Notes under the pieces: model-generated
What the model was told of the DNA's origin: nothing
What the model saw: the letters and a program-made list of their open reading frames with translations, nothing else
Database searches by the model: none
Assembly (NCBI GenBank): GCA_964019425.1
Contig: OZ025849.1
Span: 310,001-374,000 of the forward strand
Length of the DNA: 64,000 nt
Reading direction: 5' to 3'
Origin: Flectonema sp. DT1601
Taxonomy: Eukaryota; Euglenozoa; Diplonemea; Diplonemida; Diplonemidae
Made by a program: the position numbers and the translations under genes
Shown here: piece by piece, positions 30,948-41,392 of the stretch
How positions within the stretch are numbered: position 1 is the first letter of the stretch
How the letters are laid out: each line of letters begins with the position of its first letter

Positions 30948-31839
30948 TTCGTACCCAGCTATGTTGGGATCCCGGGGTGCACGTCAGGCCGGAGCCCCAG
31001 GTCCCGCAGGTTTGGTGTATTTTTGGGCCATAACCCTATTTAATTTAAACTTAAAAAATAATTTTATTACGTCTACCCCTGTCAGTTTCGAAAACCTTCT
31101 GTGTTTGAAAAATCAGAGGTTTCTTTTATTATTTGTTTTGTTAATGTTATCCTTCTTTAAATTTTTATTCTTTTTTATTTTCTTTATATATAACTCATGA
31201 TTTTTAATATTATGCGACACCTTGTTTCTGTAATTTGCTATGTATACAAGCATAAAGGTTAGTATAAATTGTTGAGTTGACTAAAAGATAAAGGGTTGAT
31301 AGTCATTTTTTCACCTGACACATGTGAATTTGCTACTACATAATTTTTGCTAACTAACCAGTTGTCGTCGTATTGGGGACTCACAGGTGGTTAACCGTTC
31401 CACCCTGTCGTCCTCGCTGACTAAGTAGTTGTCTTAAAACCCTTTTGTATTTCTTTTTTAAAAAAAAAAAAAAAAAAAAAGGAAAACACAAGTTCGAGGT
31501 TGCAGCTATCGAACGGCATACAGTATTGAACTACCCAATATAAATCCCTAATCCAGACAAAGAAAAAAAAAACAAAATACGAATTTGCATTTTTCTTCTT
31601 CTCGACTGTCCTCCGGTGCGACAATGCCCGGAGCAGTTTGGCATAAGCCAACACTTTGATTGCTGTTTTACAAGTAATTATCTCATTCTAGTATTCTCTC
31701 TTGCAGGAAACAGTAACAACAATACAATATGAGGCCTTTAATAGATTATTTCCTGGAAAAAAAAAAAAAAAAAAAAAAGAAGTGTTTTTTCAATCAAGCT
31801 ATTTCTTTTAAACCCTACAGTCGGAAAGAATTAAAGGGG

Positions 31840-31867
<28 letters not shown>
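30886..31867. other. Intergenic: long T-run, GC-rich island, repeat copy and two acceptors
   Basis: A T-run of about 37 bases (30905-30941) is followed by a GC-rich island (about 30957-31013). One copy of dispersed repeat B lies at 31373-31410. Two acceptors precede the next gene: TCTCTTGCAG at 31706 and CCCTACAG at 31820. If 31706 is used, an ATG at 31729 opens a lysine-rich frame overlapping the real start. Confidence 0.5.
31373..31410 (+). repeat. Dispersed repeat B, copy 1, with conserved hairpin
   Basis: A 38-bp unit reading TTGGGGACTCACAGGTGG, then TTAACCG, then TTCCACCCTGTCG, recurs at 41393-41430 with two differences. ACAGGTGG pairs with CCACCCTGT around one bulge, leaving a 9-nt loop. 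Confidence 0.7.
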
Positions 31868-31870
<3 letters not shown>

Positions 31871-33139
31871 CAATTTTACGAAAGGATCCTTCAGAGAGTG
31901 AATGGTGCATTGGCAGCACACTTTAATAAAACGATGCCGGCTCAGACTAAAAAGCAGATGTTGGGATTCGTGTATTCAATGAAATATGAATACCAACTTC
32001 GATTCGATGATATGCAAGTTGTGGGTACCGAGTTGGGAGGAAAGGTAGAAGCCGTAATGACACCTACTGGATTTATAAAAAAAATAAGAATATCTCCCGA
32101 TGTTCAAGAACTACCACCTTCACAACGTTGGCGTCTTGTTCAGTCAGCAGTATCAGCAGGAAAGAAGAAAGGTATCGCATTAATGGAAAAAGCTGAAGAG
32201 CAAGTGTATGGTCATTTTCTAAGGGATTTACGACCATGGATTCACGGTATAAGAGATAATCCAGAGTTCTTTACCATTCCCGAAGATGCAGTTGAGACCC
32301 CCGAAGGTATAGTAGCACCATCGTGGCTGACACCAAAACACATTCACAGAACTATTCCTTTTAAAGAATGGGAACCTCGTAAAACTGTTCACTCAAACCT
32401 TCAAAAGTCTGAAAACGAGTGGCTTTCAACAGCAGCAGGTCAAGAGTGGGGATCAACTGTAGAAGGTAATCGCTATCTAAGAAGTCTTCCGGAAAACCGA
32501 CCAAGAGGAGCACCAGGAAGAGTAATGGTCGAATCACATGAAGATAAGAACGTTGCCTACACAACAGATAGACATGATGACATGGATGAATATCATAGAA
32601 AGAGAGCTCTCTTTGATATGTGGTTTGCTCATCCTGTAACATCATCAGCTAAAGGACGTCACTTTGATGCAGCTCTAATTGATTTATGTACTAAAGACTT
32701 GGAATTGAGAGCCGCAAAGGTTGAGTGGACAGTCACTCGAGCTGACGACAGAGCGAAGGCAAGACGTGACGCACAAGACGCTGGATTGGAACCTAACTAC
32801 CAAAACATGATGAACGGTTACGATATGAAAAAGCATTGGCACGTAACAAGACGTCAGCTCTCAGCGTGGGAGCTGTATGACGGAGATGTTCTTCGTACTA
32901 ACTCTAGAAGAGAGGTCGCATTCCACTACAAACCTATGCAAGAATCTAGACTCATGCTTGGTGGATGGGGTATGACTCTACTTCACGATAAGGGTGAAAC
33001 AGAACGTTGGAGTCTTGTTCACCAACCTGACAGACCACCAGTTGAAAAGAAGGGTAGTTTGGAAAGTACTTACGAAGTTAGAGACCACTGGGACTCTAAG
33101 CTTTCTAAGTACCCACGTGCACAGGCAAAGTTCGCCTAG
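31868..33139 (+). CDS. Protein with YbaB/EbfC-like N-terminal domain
   Basis: Single exon, 423 residues. Residues about 40-120 (GTELGGKVEAVMTPTGFIKK, then ISPDV, then a long helix AGKKKGIALMEKAEEQVYG) follow the pattern of bacterial YbaB/EbfC nucleoid proteins, in which a small sheet carrying GxGxVxxI is followed by a helix. The remaining 300 residues are rich in Trp, Arg and Glu and are not recognised. A mitochondrial or plastid role is plausible because YbaB-like domains in eukaryotes are usually organellar, but no clear presequence is visible (MQFYERILQRVNGALAAHF is mildly amphipathic). An A-run (31840-31868) abuts the start codon. The YbaB call is moderate. Confidence 0.6.
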
Positions 33140-33563
33140 TTGGCTTCTTATAATGAAAGACGTCTTACATAACGAGTCTTATCTGAGACTCACAACCCTC
33201 AAACATACAGCATTCTGTATGAAGTCAGAAGTGCGCAGCGGTTTCTCATTGTTAACCTTAACATATTACTTTGGGATAACGAGTCGGAAACCCTTCCCTT
33301 GAAAGTCGCTTAATTTTATTTGGTTATTACGCATCCGAAGTTAACTGAGAATGGTGTCAGACACCGCTCTCAAAAATTTTGTAAGAAGACAGTGTTACGA
33401 AAAAAAAATTGAAGTTTTTTTTTTTTTAAAAAAAAAATTACCTACTATTTTATCTCCCCGTCAGTTATAACTTTTTATGTAACATTCTAAAGTAGTTAGT
33501 TCGAATAACTATTTAAGCAATTGTAGTTAATTTATTTCATCACAACAAACAGTCACCATTACC
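33140..33563. other. Intergenic region with small hairpins
   Basis: A hairpin GAGTCT/AGACTC lies near 33173-33190. T- and A-runs occur near 33415-33440. The acceptor CACAACAAACAG ends at 33552, 11 nt before the next ATG. Confidence 0.5.
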
Positions 33564-34262
33564 ATGTCAAAGACCAACAGCAACTCAAAAGATCAAGAAC
33601 TCCTTTTCAATGACATGTTGAAAGATATCGACAAAGAATTAGACAATAACCATACTGGAATGGGAATTATAAGTAAACCGTTAGCAGTTTGTATTTGTGT
33701 TGTTGTTGTAGCGGTATTGTTGATAATGTGTGGGTGTGTCTTGCAATTACAATTGGTAACACAAGAGAATAATCCAATAGTTTATCCCGTAATATATTTC
33801 TGCAGAGAGGGTGGCGATCCAGAGATACCAACAACAACAGACGATGATATTATTAAGACAACAACAGCAACATTCAATTCTATCACGTGTAATAAAATAA
33901 CTCTTACTGCTCCTATTGATGACAGCCCTCGACCTGTAGATCTGTCGTGGAACTGCAGTGATAGAGAAAACTTATTCATAGCAGCTCATCCTTCTGATGT
34001 AGATGTTTTGGAATTAGATTTTCATAAGTTTAATAACACTTTGATTTCAGTTTTTTCGAATGGAGTTATTCAAGAAGAAGGGTCCGTGTCGTTGGACATC
34101 CCGATCACTATAACTGTCCAAGCAACGACACCTTGGGGTCAACTTTTAGCTCAGCTTCCTATACTAAGCGCAGCGACTCTAGGTGCAGCTGTTTTCTCTG
34201 CAGCAACCGATGAGAAAATGAAGCGTAAAAGTGGTCTTCGAATGCCTCAGGCATCTGCGTGA
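33564..34262 (+). CDS. Single-pass type II membrane protein, unknown
   Basis: Single exon, 232 residues. About 37 acidic, hydrophilic residues precede one membrane segment (about 43-66: AVCICVVVVAVLLIMCG). The C-terminal 165 residues would then face the lumen or exterior. They contain four cysteines and three N-x-S/T sites, and strand-like segments such as VSLDIPITITV. The arrangement of an N-terminal helix plus a beta-rich domain recalls LEA2-like membrane proteins, but no motif settles it. The family is not recognised. Confidence 0.65.
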   Translation: MSKTNSNSKDQELLFNDMLKDIDKELDNNHTGMGIISKPLAVCICVVVVAVLLIMCGCVLQLQLVTQENNPIVYPVIYFCREGGDPEIPTTTDDDIIKTTTATFNSITCNKITLTAPIDDSPRPVDLSWNCSDRENLFIAAHPSDVDVLELDFHKFNNTLISVFSNGVIQEEGSVSLDIPITITVQATTPWGQLLAQLPILSAATLGAAVFSAATDEKMKRKSGLRMPQASA

Positions 34263-34871
34263 TGTTATCACAATTTAATGTTTTGACTCTCTTCTACGCT
34301 GTGCTGTCGACCGACAGGATTCTTCGGTAAAAAAAAAATATTTTAGTGCATGAAAAACGATACTCAATACAAACTCTAACTCCTTTTTTTTTTTTTTTTT
34401 TTTTTACCAACGTAGTCGGCAAGGAAACTGTTCAGATTGAAAGCTTTATTTCTTACGGTCGTGATTTATTTCCCCCATGTTAAGCTTAAAATGCAGTATC
34501 AAATTACCCCATGTGACAGGATTCCGTCTGTGTTTTTCAATGAAGCATAAGGCTAATCTGAATAGTTTTTTTTTTTTTTTTTTTTTTTTTTTTGGTTGTT
34601 TTGAAAACTATGTTTTTTCAAGACACGCTCTTAAAAAAAAAAAAGATAAAAAAAGAAAAAAGATAAAAAAAGAAAAAAACTTTTCGAAAATAGTTTTTTC
34701 TCCATTATTCCTTGCGTTATTCGTAGTTAACAGCTCGCGTGTTAAACTTAGATATTCATCTGAAAAAAGCTATTATTATTTCTATAAAATGGTAGAAATA
34801 GTAATTATAAAAAAACGTTTTGATAAGTGTATATAGTCTGTTAAGAATACTGAAGACTGACCCGAGCTTTT

Positions 34872-34904
<33 letters not shown>

Positions 34905-36883
34905 ATTAGTTTTTACAAAGTACTCTCATCCTATCGACGATTATTGATTAGCTGCACTCTTGATTATGAAACTGAGGTGAATCCATAGTGATATAAAAAA
35001 AAAAAAAAAATAAAAAAAAAAAAGGCAACTTAGTTGCTTGCTTCTTAATGTTCGGGGGGGTGTTTGTTAGTATTGTGGGGTTTCATTATGAGTGGCATTA
35101 GAAATATATTACTCCGCTACCAGCAATCGATCATGATTTTATTTCTCTTGTCGGTACTTTTTTCTCTCCATTATTTTTTTTTCTTTCTCTCCATTTTTTA
35201 GTTTTGTTCAGATTATTATACTCAATGTTTATGTGCAGTTGTTCTTTTTGCTCGCGGTGGACTTCTCTTTCTTGTTTTGGAGATGGGAACTCTGCATTTT
35301 TACTAATATACTATAATGTTGTTTGTTTGTTCTTTCTTTATTTTTTTCTTTTCAAAAAAAAATAAAAATAAAAAAAAACTTTTTTTTTATAGGTGTTTAC
35401 TGCAACTGCCGGAATTAGTTTTTCTTTGTTAAGAATGGGGTGAGTCAATCTCGCGGATTGCACGCAAGCTTGCTTAGAATTCATTTTTTTCTCTTTTTTA
35501 ATCATTTTTTCCTTGAGTAGACTATATATGATTATCATTTTTTTTTTTTTTTTTGTCTTAAAACTTTTACAGCTTTTCTGTGCTGTTGTATTTTTCTTGA
35601 ATGATATTTATTTTTCATTTTTTTTTTATTTTTTTTAAAAATATGCAGCTGTATTTTTTTTTACTAAAGCTACAGGTTTTCTCGTCAAATATATAAAGCT
35701 TCGCCATTCTCACATTTGATGCTAATTTTCTCACATTTTGAATACCTGCTTCTACTTCGATCGTTTAGTAGGGGCGGATGTGACAAGCTGCAAAGTATTT
35801 TTTCCCCCTCCTTTTTTTTTTCGAATACCTTCTGGAAGAAGCAAATAACGCTGTTAACATAATAGTCTATTTAGCAGACTTTCTTATTTTAATTTCAATC
35901 TTTTGCCTTCCCCCTTTTTTTTTTTCCCTTCTGCTTTGCATTAATTATAGACCAGTTGTGCCACGATCTTGCTGCTGGGGGTATGACAGGGAGATTTAAA
36001 ATCGCAATAAATGTACGGTGTTTGTGTTTAGTTTTTTTTTTCTCTTTATAATCATACAGTCTCATGGGATGGCTTTTTTTTGTGGTGAACTTCGTTGTTT
36101 TGGCTCCAGGTCCAATGGGGGTCAGTATTCTCAACAAGATGCTCTTTTTCTTTTAGTAGCCTTCTGAGTGAATTAGATACTTCCGAAAACATCGAATTGC
36201 TTGTTGATTATGTACTTGTGGTTTATGTTAAAAGGCTCTCTTCAATTGTTGGGAAGTTCTCTTGCGTTCCTTTTTTTTTTTTTTTAAATCATCAGGGGGT
36301 CTTAAGTGCCTTAAACCTTTGTGATTACAAAGCAATGTCTACAGTTTTTTTTCACAGCGAGACTCGCTTGTAGTTGTTTCGTACCTTTTTCCTTGTTACA
36401 CGCAGGTCAGTAGTCCAAAGACAAAGTGTAAGGACAGAATATGTCAATGAGACATAATTAGGTCCGAGCAGCTAAGTTCTCTTTTGATTCTGTTCCTTAC
36501 AGATTGGTTGGTGTAGTTATTCGTGTTTACAATCGTTGATTAAATGCTTGGGGCAATTAGGGATGAACAGTCCTCGTGTTCCTAGTTTTCTTTTAATATT
36601 TTCTTTATGGGAGGGGGCATTAGACACATGCGATTATTTCATGAAGAAAAATATTTTATGTTTGGAAAAGAAATGATGTTTTATTTATTGCTCTCTATCT
36701 CTACTCCTCCTTCTGACCATTTCTTTTTTTTATTTCTAACCTGTTCGTCTCTGGGCAAGATGGACAACTGGTGATTGATCCTTCCAGCCAAAGCTATAAA
36801 CACAGTCTCCGTGATTGGGTTCTCTTCTGGTGTGGGTTGCCAAGACCCCCCTGAAGTCATCAGTACTGGACTTGCTGACTAAC
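34263..36883. other. Gene-poor region with T-runs
   Basis: This stretch holds repeat family A copy 2 (34406-34593), T-runs near 34874-34903 and 35540-35554, A-runs near 34995-35023, and otherwise unremarkable AT-rich sequence. A more complex island lies at about 36380-36880 (36740-36880 is richer in G and C), but no gene or RNA family was recognised in it. No coding frame looks real. Confidence 0.5.
34406..34593 (+). repeat. Dispersed repeat family A, copy 2
   Basis: It opens ACCAACGTAGTCGGCAAGG and runs through AAACTGTTCAGATT, GGTCGTGATTTATTTCCC and AAGGCTAATCTGAATAG into a T-run, matching copy 1 in order. It is flanked by T-runs on both sides and carries a 50-60 bp middle segment absent from copy 1. 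Confidence 0.7.
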
Positions 36884-36998
36884 ATATTCCAATTTTATTT
36901 GATTGAAAAAAAATTTTTTTCTTATTTGTGATGACACCCGTCGATAATGCTGACATGCTAGGAGTGAAAACCACCAGCAAGGGTAATGGTGGGTTTTT
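36884..36998 (+). repeat. Tandem element D, copy 1 (possible small RNA gene)
   Basis: About 115 bp nearly identical to 37144-37257. The core begins GTGATGAC, contains GCTGACATGC and ends CCACC...GGTGG followed by a T-run. GTGATGA and CTGA match box C and box D of C/D snoRNAs, and the final hairpin plus T-run looks like a Pol III stop. Known family not recognised. Confidence 0.6.
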
Positions 36999-37143
36999 TT
37001 TTGTCTTAGAAAGATAGCAATTTCAACATTGAATACAGTACCTTAGAACTTACTGATGAAGGCCTTATAAGTATATTAAGAACCTGCTTTTCTTTTACTT
37101 ATGTCTATTTTTTCCATAATAAAAATTAATGATACTAATAAAT

Positions 37144-37257
37144 ATATTACAATTTTATTTGATTGAATATTTTTTTTCTTATTTGTGATGACACCCGTCG
37201 ATAATGCTGACATGCTAGGAGTGAAAACCACCGGCAAGGGTAATGGGGGGTTTTTTT
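37144..37257 (+). repeat. Tandem element D, copy 2
   Basis: The 55-bp core from CTTATTTGTGATGAC to GTGAAAACCACC is unchanged from copy 1. Differences are in the flanking T-rich bases, one A to G in the loop and GGTGGG to GGGGGG in the 3' arm, which weakens the hairpin. The spacing of 257 bp between equivalent points argues for a tandem duplication including the spacer. Confidence 0.6.
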
Positions 37258-37724
37258 CCCCCCCCTCTTTTTTTTTCTTTGATTAACAACTACAAATATT
37301 TTTCAGTCAAGTACTTGATATTAATTTTGTTTTAATACCTAAAGTTGTTACTGTTTTTTACATTGTCAAAGTTCCAACCCCTCTTTTTTTTTTCTTATAA
37401 TGTTATCTTGAGGTTGTGCACTATTTTTATAACAAGCTCATATTCTAACAAGCTTTCTGAGAGCGAAAACTTAGAAGCCGACCCTTCTATGGTTCACCTC
37501 CGTGTTTTTATTTCCCGTTGCCTCCAAAAGGCACTGTAACTGGACCAATGGCTGTTCCAGTAACGTAGGCTCCAGCGGTATTTTTATTTTTGCAAATTTG
37601 GTAGCCGTTATTCCCCAAAACCAGTACTTTTTTAATTTTTTTTTTTTTTCAGTGTGAAATACCTCAAAAAAAAAAAAAGAAAAAAAAAGTATCAATTTTT
37701 ACCCTTTCTCTCTTCTCTTTTTTT

Positions 37725-37842
37725 TTTTTGCACCGATGAAAAAAAAAAAAAAATATTGTTAAAAAAAAACTGTTATTTATTATGTAAATGATGTGCCAGT
37801 ATTACTGCCTACGAAACAAATTTTGTGGCTTTTATCTGAATG
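37725..37842 (+). repeat. Dispersed repeat family A, copy 3
   Basis: It begins TTTGCACCGATGAA as copy 1 does (TTTGCACCGACGAA), is then interrupted by A-runs, and resumes with CTGTTATTTATTATG, GTGCCAGTATTACT and CTTTTATCTGAATG. The order is the same as in copy 1, with roughly 70-80 percent identity in alignable blocks by eye. Confidence 0.65.
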
Positions 37843-38138
37843 TGAAGGACTCTGGTATATCAACGATTACCTACTAGGTAACAACACCAACGACAACAAC
37901 AATAAAAAAGTATGTTTTCTTCAATTTCAGACTTGATAACAGTCAGTAGTGAATTCAGTAAAAACGTATTAGATGCAACCCAAACATCGCTACCCGTTGA
38001 TTATGTGTGTTTATTTATTTATTTTTGTTTTCCAGCTGGTTTGCCTGCAGTACGCACAATAGCGTACTCCCAACCCATCTTTACTAACTCGTGTTTTTTT
38101 TTTATTATTTTTTTTATAAAAAAAATAAATTATTTTTT

Positions 38139-38177
38139 GTTTTTAAAACAAGTATTGTGAGAGCCAAAAAAAAAAAA
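38139..38177 (+). repeat. Dispersed repeat family C, copy 2
   Basis: TTTTTAAAACAAGTATTGTG, then AGAGCC and an A-run, matches 9978-10012. Confidence 0.5.
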
Positions 38178-38530
38178 GAATGTTGAGACAGCACACGTAG
38201 ACCTTCTCTGTGGCTTTTTATCAATTTAAATCGGCTCACGAAATTCCGTGAAACAAACAAGTCATTAACACTAGTTGATTCAACTGTTTTTATGTATTTT
38301 AAAGTTAAGGCAAATTTAGTTGACGAGTGTTCCCTTTATTTACATCACACGAAAGAAATTTTATACTCTTCAGGTATTTGCTGTTTGGATTCTGAGAGTG
38401 ATTATTGGCATCCGGGTTCTGAAGACGGTCAGACCCAGTCTTTCGTTATTGTGTTTCATTTTGTTGGAATGATCTTTTCTTCTTGCTAACATAATTCAGT
38501 GTGTGTACCTGACCTTTTTGCACAAGTTTT

Positions 38531-38556
38531 CTTACTCTTACTCTTACTCTTACTCT
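38531..38556. repeat. CTTACT hexamer microsatellite
   Basis: Four copies of CTTACT in a row, merging into a T-run that ends near 38574. Confidence 0.8.
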
Positions 38557-38783
38557 TTTTTTTTTTTTTTTTTTCATTCCAAAAGAGTTGAATATTATGA
38601 ATGTTTTAGTATTAACCTTTTGTTTTAACGGTAAAAATAATAGTCGGAATGAATGTGTTTGGTTTGGGTTTTTTTTTTTTTTTTAGTTTCTTTCTTTTGA
38701 TGAATATCATTTTTCTTAATTCCGACAGTCTTGTGGGGCTACACAAAAAAAAACAAGGAAAAAAAAAAAAAAAAAAAAAAAAA

Positions 38784-39397
38784 ATGCCGCAGCTATCGGC
38801 TGTACCTTTCTCGATATCATCGGTGCTTGCGAAGGTTCGATCAATCGAAGTAACCGATCCTCTATTTTATATAGCATGCGGGGGAGTCATATTAGTGATA
38901 ACTGGATTTATAAGTTTGGTAACGGGAGGTGTTGGTGGAGCAGTTTCATTTTCAATTGGTATTACTGCTTTATCCAGGTCGTTTGGATCAGAATCGAATA
39001 AAGGCATCCTAGGTCATATTGAAGGATTAGCAACGAAATATATACCCTCAGCAGAACCATACGGTCAAGGCCTTGTCTACATAGCCTTGGGTGTTACAGC
39101 TGGTGTGGTTGGGCAGTTGATAGGTGGTGGGTTACTCTGTGTTGGTGGATTATTTATGGTATGTTTATAAATGTATATGAGGACCAAAATTAAAAGTCTG
39201 GTACCGTTTTGTTTTAGTCAACGGTAAATCGAGACCCAACCCATGTCCCAAAAAATAACAAATAAAAACAGCTTAAGAAGGAACCAATAATAACTGGTTC
39301 AGCTACCGATCCTCTTCTACCGACACAGACACGGTCTTCATCTTCGCATGCTCCTCAAGATATATATTCTAACCCTACTGGTTACCGCAGTTGGTAA
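38784..39397 (+). CDS. Small multi-pass membrane protein, COPI-associated-like
   Basis: Exons 38784-39158 and 39272-39397 (donor GTATGT, phase 0) give 166 residues. Four hydrophobic segments are visible: ACGGVILVITGFISLVTGG, GGAVSFSIGITALS, GLVYIALGVTAGVV and LIGGGLLCVGGLFM, rich in Gly. This resembles the COPI-associated/TVP15-like Golgi membrane family, whose function is poorly known. The second exon is a 41-residue hydrophilic tail with Ser/Pro/Thr and YSNPTGYRSW at the end, probably cytosolic. The start codon is preceded by an A-run (38759-38784). Family call is tentative. Confidence 0.6.
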
Positions 39398-39639
39398 AAA
39401 AACTTGCTGTCAAAATGATGTTCATCAGTCAGCCTTACAAAAAAAAAAAATAAAACGTTTTTATCTACACACGTTTTTTTTTTTACTTTTGTACGGTTAT
39501 TGAAATTACCGAACGTAAAATAACGATGGCGCTCGCATTTCTTTGATTAGTGATTTGATTAAAAAAAAAAAAAAAAAATTATTTTTATATTTTTTTTTTT
39601 TATTCTCATTAAAAAAAAAACAGATATCGACTCACAACA

Positions 39640-40848
39640 ATGGATAGACTACAACATTGTATCGGGGATAGCTTAGCAGAAACTTTAAGTTCTGCATGCT
39701 CAAATGGAATACCATTGGAGATGCTACCCGCTGTGAAAAATGTTGATTTGATTGGTCCAGGAGATACCGTTATCGAACAGAACGATGATGAGGCGCCCAT
39801 AATACTACCTTCTAAATTTCGTAATAAAACTATTGGTTTTAACTTAGAAACTGGTAATGCTATAAAAATAACAAGAATACCGACCCTGGTATGCACTGAT
39901 AGCATAAGGGATATGGTTAACAGCTCTAATTTTAATTTTGACAGAGCGATCGCGAATTTTAATCACAATGTGTTATTATCAACGGGGGATACATACCCTG
40001 TTATAAATAATTATAATCAGGAATTCACGATCAAAGGAGAAGTTGAGAACCATCCAGACACTTGTTTGTTAAAAGTTGACTCCGCGACGTCTAAAACAGT
40101 CTGCAATGAAATACGCATTTTATCAAAATTGCAACACAGTTGCATCGCGTCATGCCTTGCGTCTTCGTCTTGTGGTAAGTCTTGTGTCATTGGTACATAT
40201 GAAATTGATAGTTTTACGTTTTTTAGAGACGGAGCTGATCTAACGACTTGTTTTGAATATTTGATATGCATCCTTCAATTGTTAGATGCCGTGTCATTCA
40301 TTCATTCGAATGACATCGTTCACAGGGATATAAATCCTTGTTGTATTGAGGTATCGCCTTCAAGTTGTAAGTTGTTGTTGTCTGGTTTTTCTTTCGCAAC
40401 TTCTACGCAAGATTCTAATAATCTTGATGGGTGTCTTAAAAATATGAATCAATCATTTTCAATACCACCAGAGATGTTGGAAGAGAATAGTAGTTGTGGT
40501 TTTCACAGTGACATATACAGAGTGGGTGTTAGTATCCAGAATTGGCTTGCAGATAAAACTGATTCTCTAGCTGTGAAATCTGCTGATATTTCATGTTTAT
40601 TGTTGTTTGCTGAGACTCTTACTGTATTATCTTCGGTAGATCGTCCCTCTGCTCAAGAAGCGTTTTCATCTGCCTCTGCTCTGTTGCAAGAGCTAAAACT
40701 TGAAGAGGCGGAATGGCACTACATCGAGGGTATAGACCATATACCTTGTGAAAGTTTTCGTAGGGGTACCCGTGCGAAGATTTCCAGTGCTATGCATTGG
40801 CTTTGGAACAAGTCGAATACCAAAAAACAAAAGAAAGCCGTCAAATGA
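39640..40848 (+). CDS. Probable protein pseudokinase
   Basis: Single exon, 402 residues. A kinase-like domain is visible: TCLLKVDSATSKTVCNEIRILSKLQH (the beta3 lysine and helix C region) near residue 145, LLDAVSFIHSNDIVHRDINPCCIEV near 215, and IPPEML near 275 followed by SDIYRVGVSIQNWL, the subdomain IX helix. The HRD motif is kept, but HRDxxxxN has become HRDINPCC (no asparagine), DFG is replaced by SGF (LLLSGFSFA) and there is no glycine-rich loop. These losses predict no or very weak catalysis and a scaffold or regulatory role. Preceded by the acceptor AAAAAACAG at 39623. Confidence 0.7.
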   Translation: MDRLQHCIGDSLAETLSSACSNGIPLEMLPAVKNVDLIGPGDTVIEQNDDEAPIILPSKFRNKTIGFNLETGNAIKITRIPTLVCTDSIRDMVNSSNFNFDRAIANFNHNVLLSTGDTYPVINNYNQEFTIKGEVENHPDTCLLKVDSATSKTVCNEIRILSKLQHSCIASCLASSSCGKSCVIGTYEIDSFTFFRDGADLTTCFEYLICILQLLDAVSFIHSNDIVHRDINPCCIEVSPSSCKLLLSGFSFATSTQDSNNLDGCLKNMNQSFSIPPEMLEENSSCGFHSDIYRVGVSIQNWLADKTDSLAVKSADISCLLLFAETLTVLSSVDRPSAQEAFSSASALLQELKLEEAEWHYIEGIDHIPCESFRRGTRAKISSAMHWLWNKSNTKKQKKAVK

Positions 40849-41392
40849 ATAATTCTTCCTATAAAAAGGTTGCCCATTTTAGCTGTCATTTTTTTTATAA
40901 ATGTTGTTTAAGCCGATCCCGCAATAGGTGTTCATTTCCTTCAATTTAAAAAAAAAAAAAAAAAAAAAAAACTGGTTTCCAGTTAGAACTGAGCTGAGGA
41001 CGCGTGGTAATCAACACTTGCTAAGAAGAACGGTAGTACTCCAGGAACATTCTTGGAGAAACGTGAACAAAAGAATCATATAATTTTGACCCGTTCTTCA
41101 GAACAATTTCTTGGGACCTCGTGTCCTCTTCCCCAAAAAACTTTCTTCCGAACAAAAAAGTAGTTCCTATAGTTTTCGAGAAATTCTTTTCAGCTGTCAT
41201 TCTTAGTCTTGTTTTTTTTTTATTGCCGCTTTTATACTTTTAGTTATATTTCATTTTTTATTGACTCACAGATCTGTGATTGTCACTTAACGAAGCATTG
41301 AGGTATTCGGCTCTCTCGAACATTAGTATTCCTCGCTTAAGCTAAAAAAAGTGATCCTCTCAGGGATTAGGTTCGACATAAAGCCGTAGTAT

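Larger units (their letters stand above)
37258..38783. other. Gene-poor region before the COPI-like gene
   Basis: It holds repeat family A copy 3 (37725-37842), repeat C copy 2 (38139-38177), a CTTACT hexamer array at about 38531-38556 and T-runs. The acceptor for the next gene is TTAATTCCGACAG ending at 38728, followed by an A-rich leader. Confidence 0.5.

Noticed and set aside
36765-36790. CTGGTGATTGATCCTTCCAG resembling the 5' end of SSU rRNA
   Set aside because: It differs by an insertion from CTGGTTGATCCTGCCAG, and the following bases do not continue the SSU sequence.
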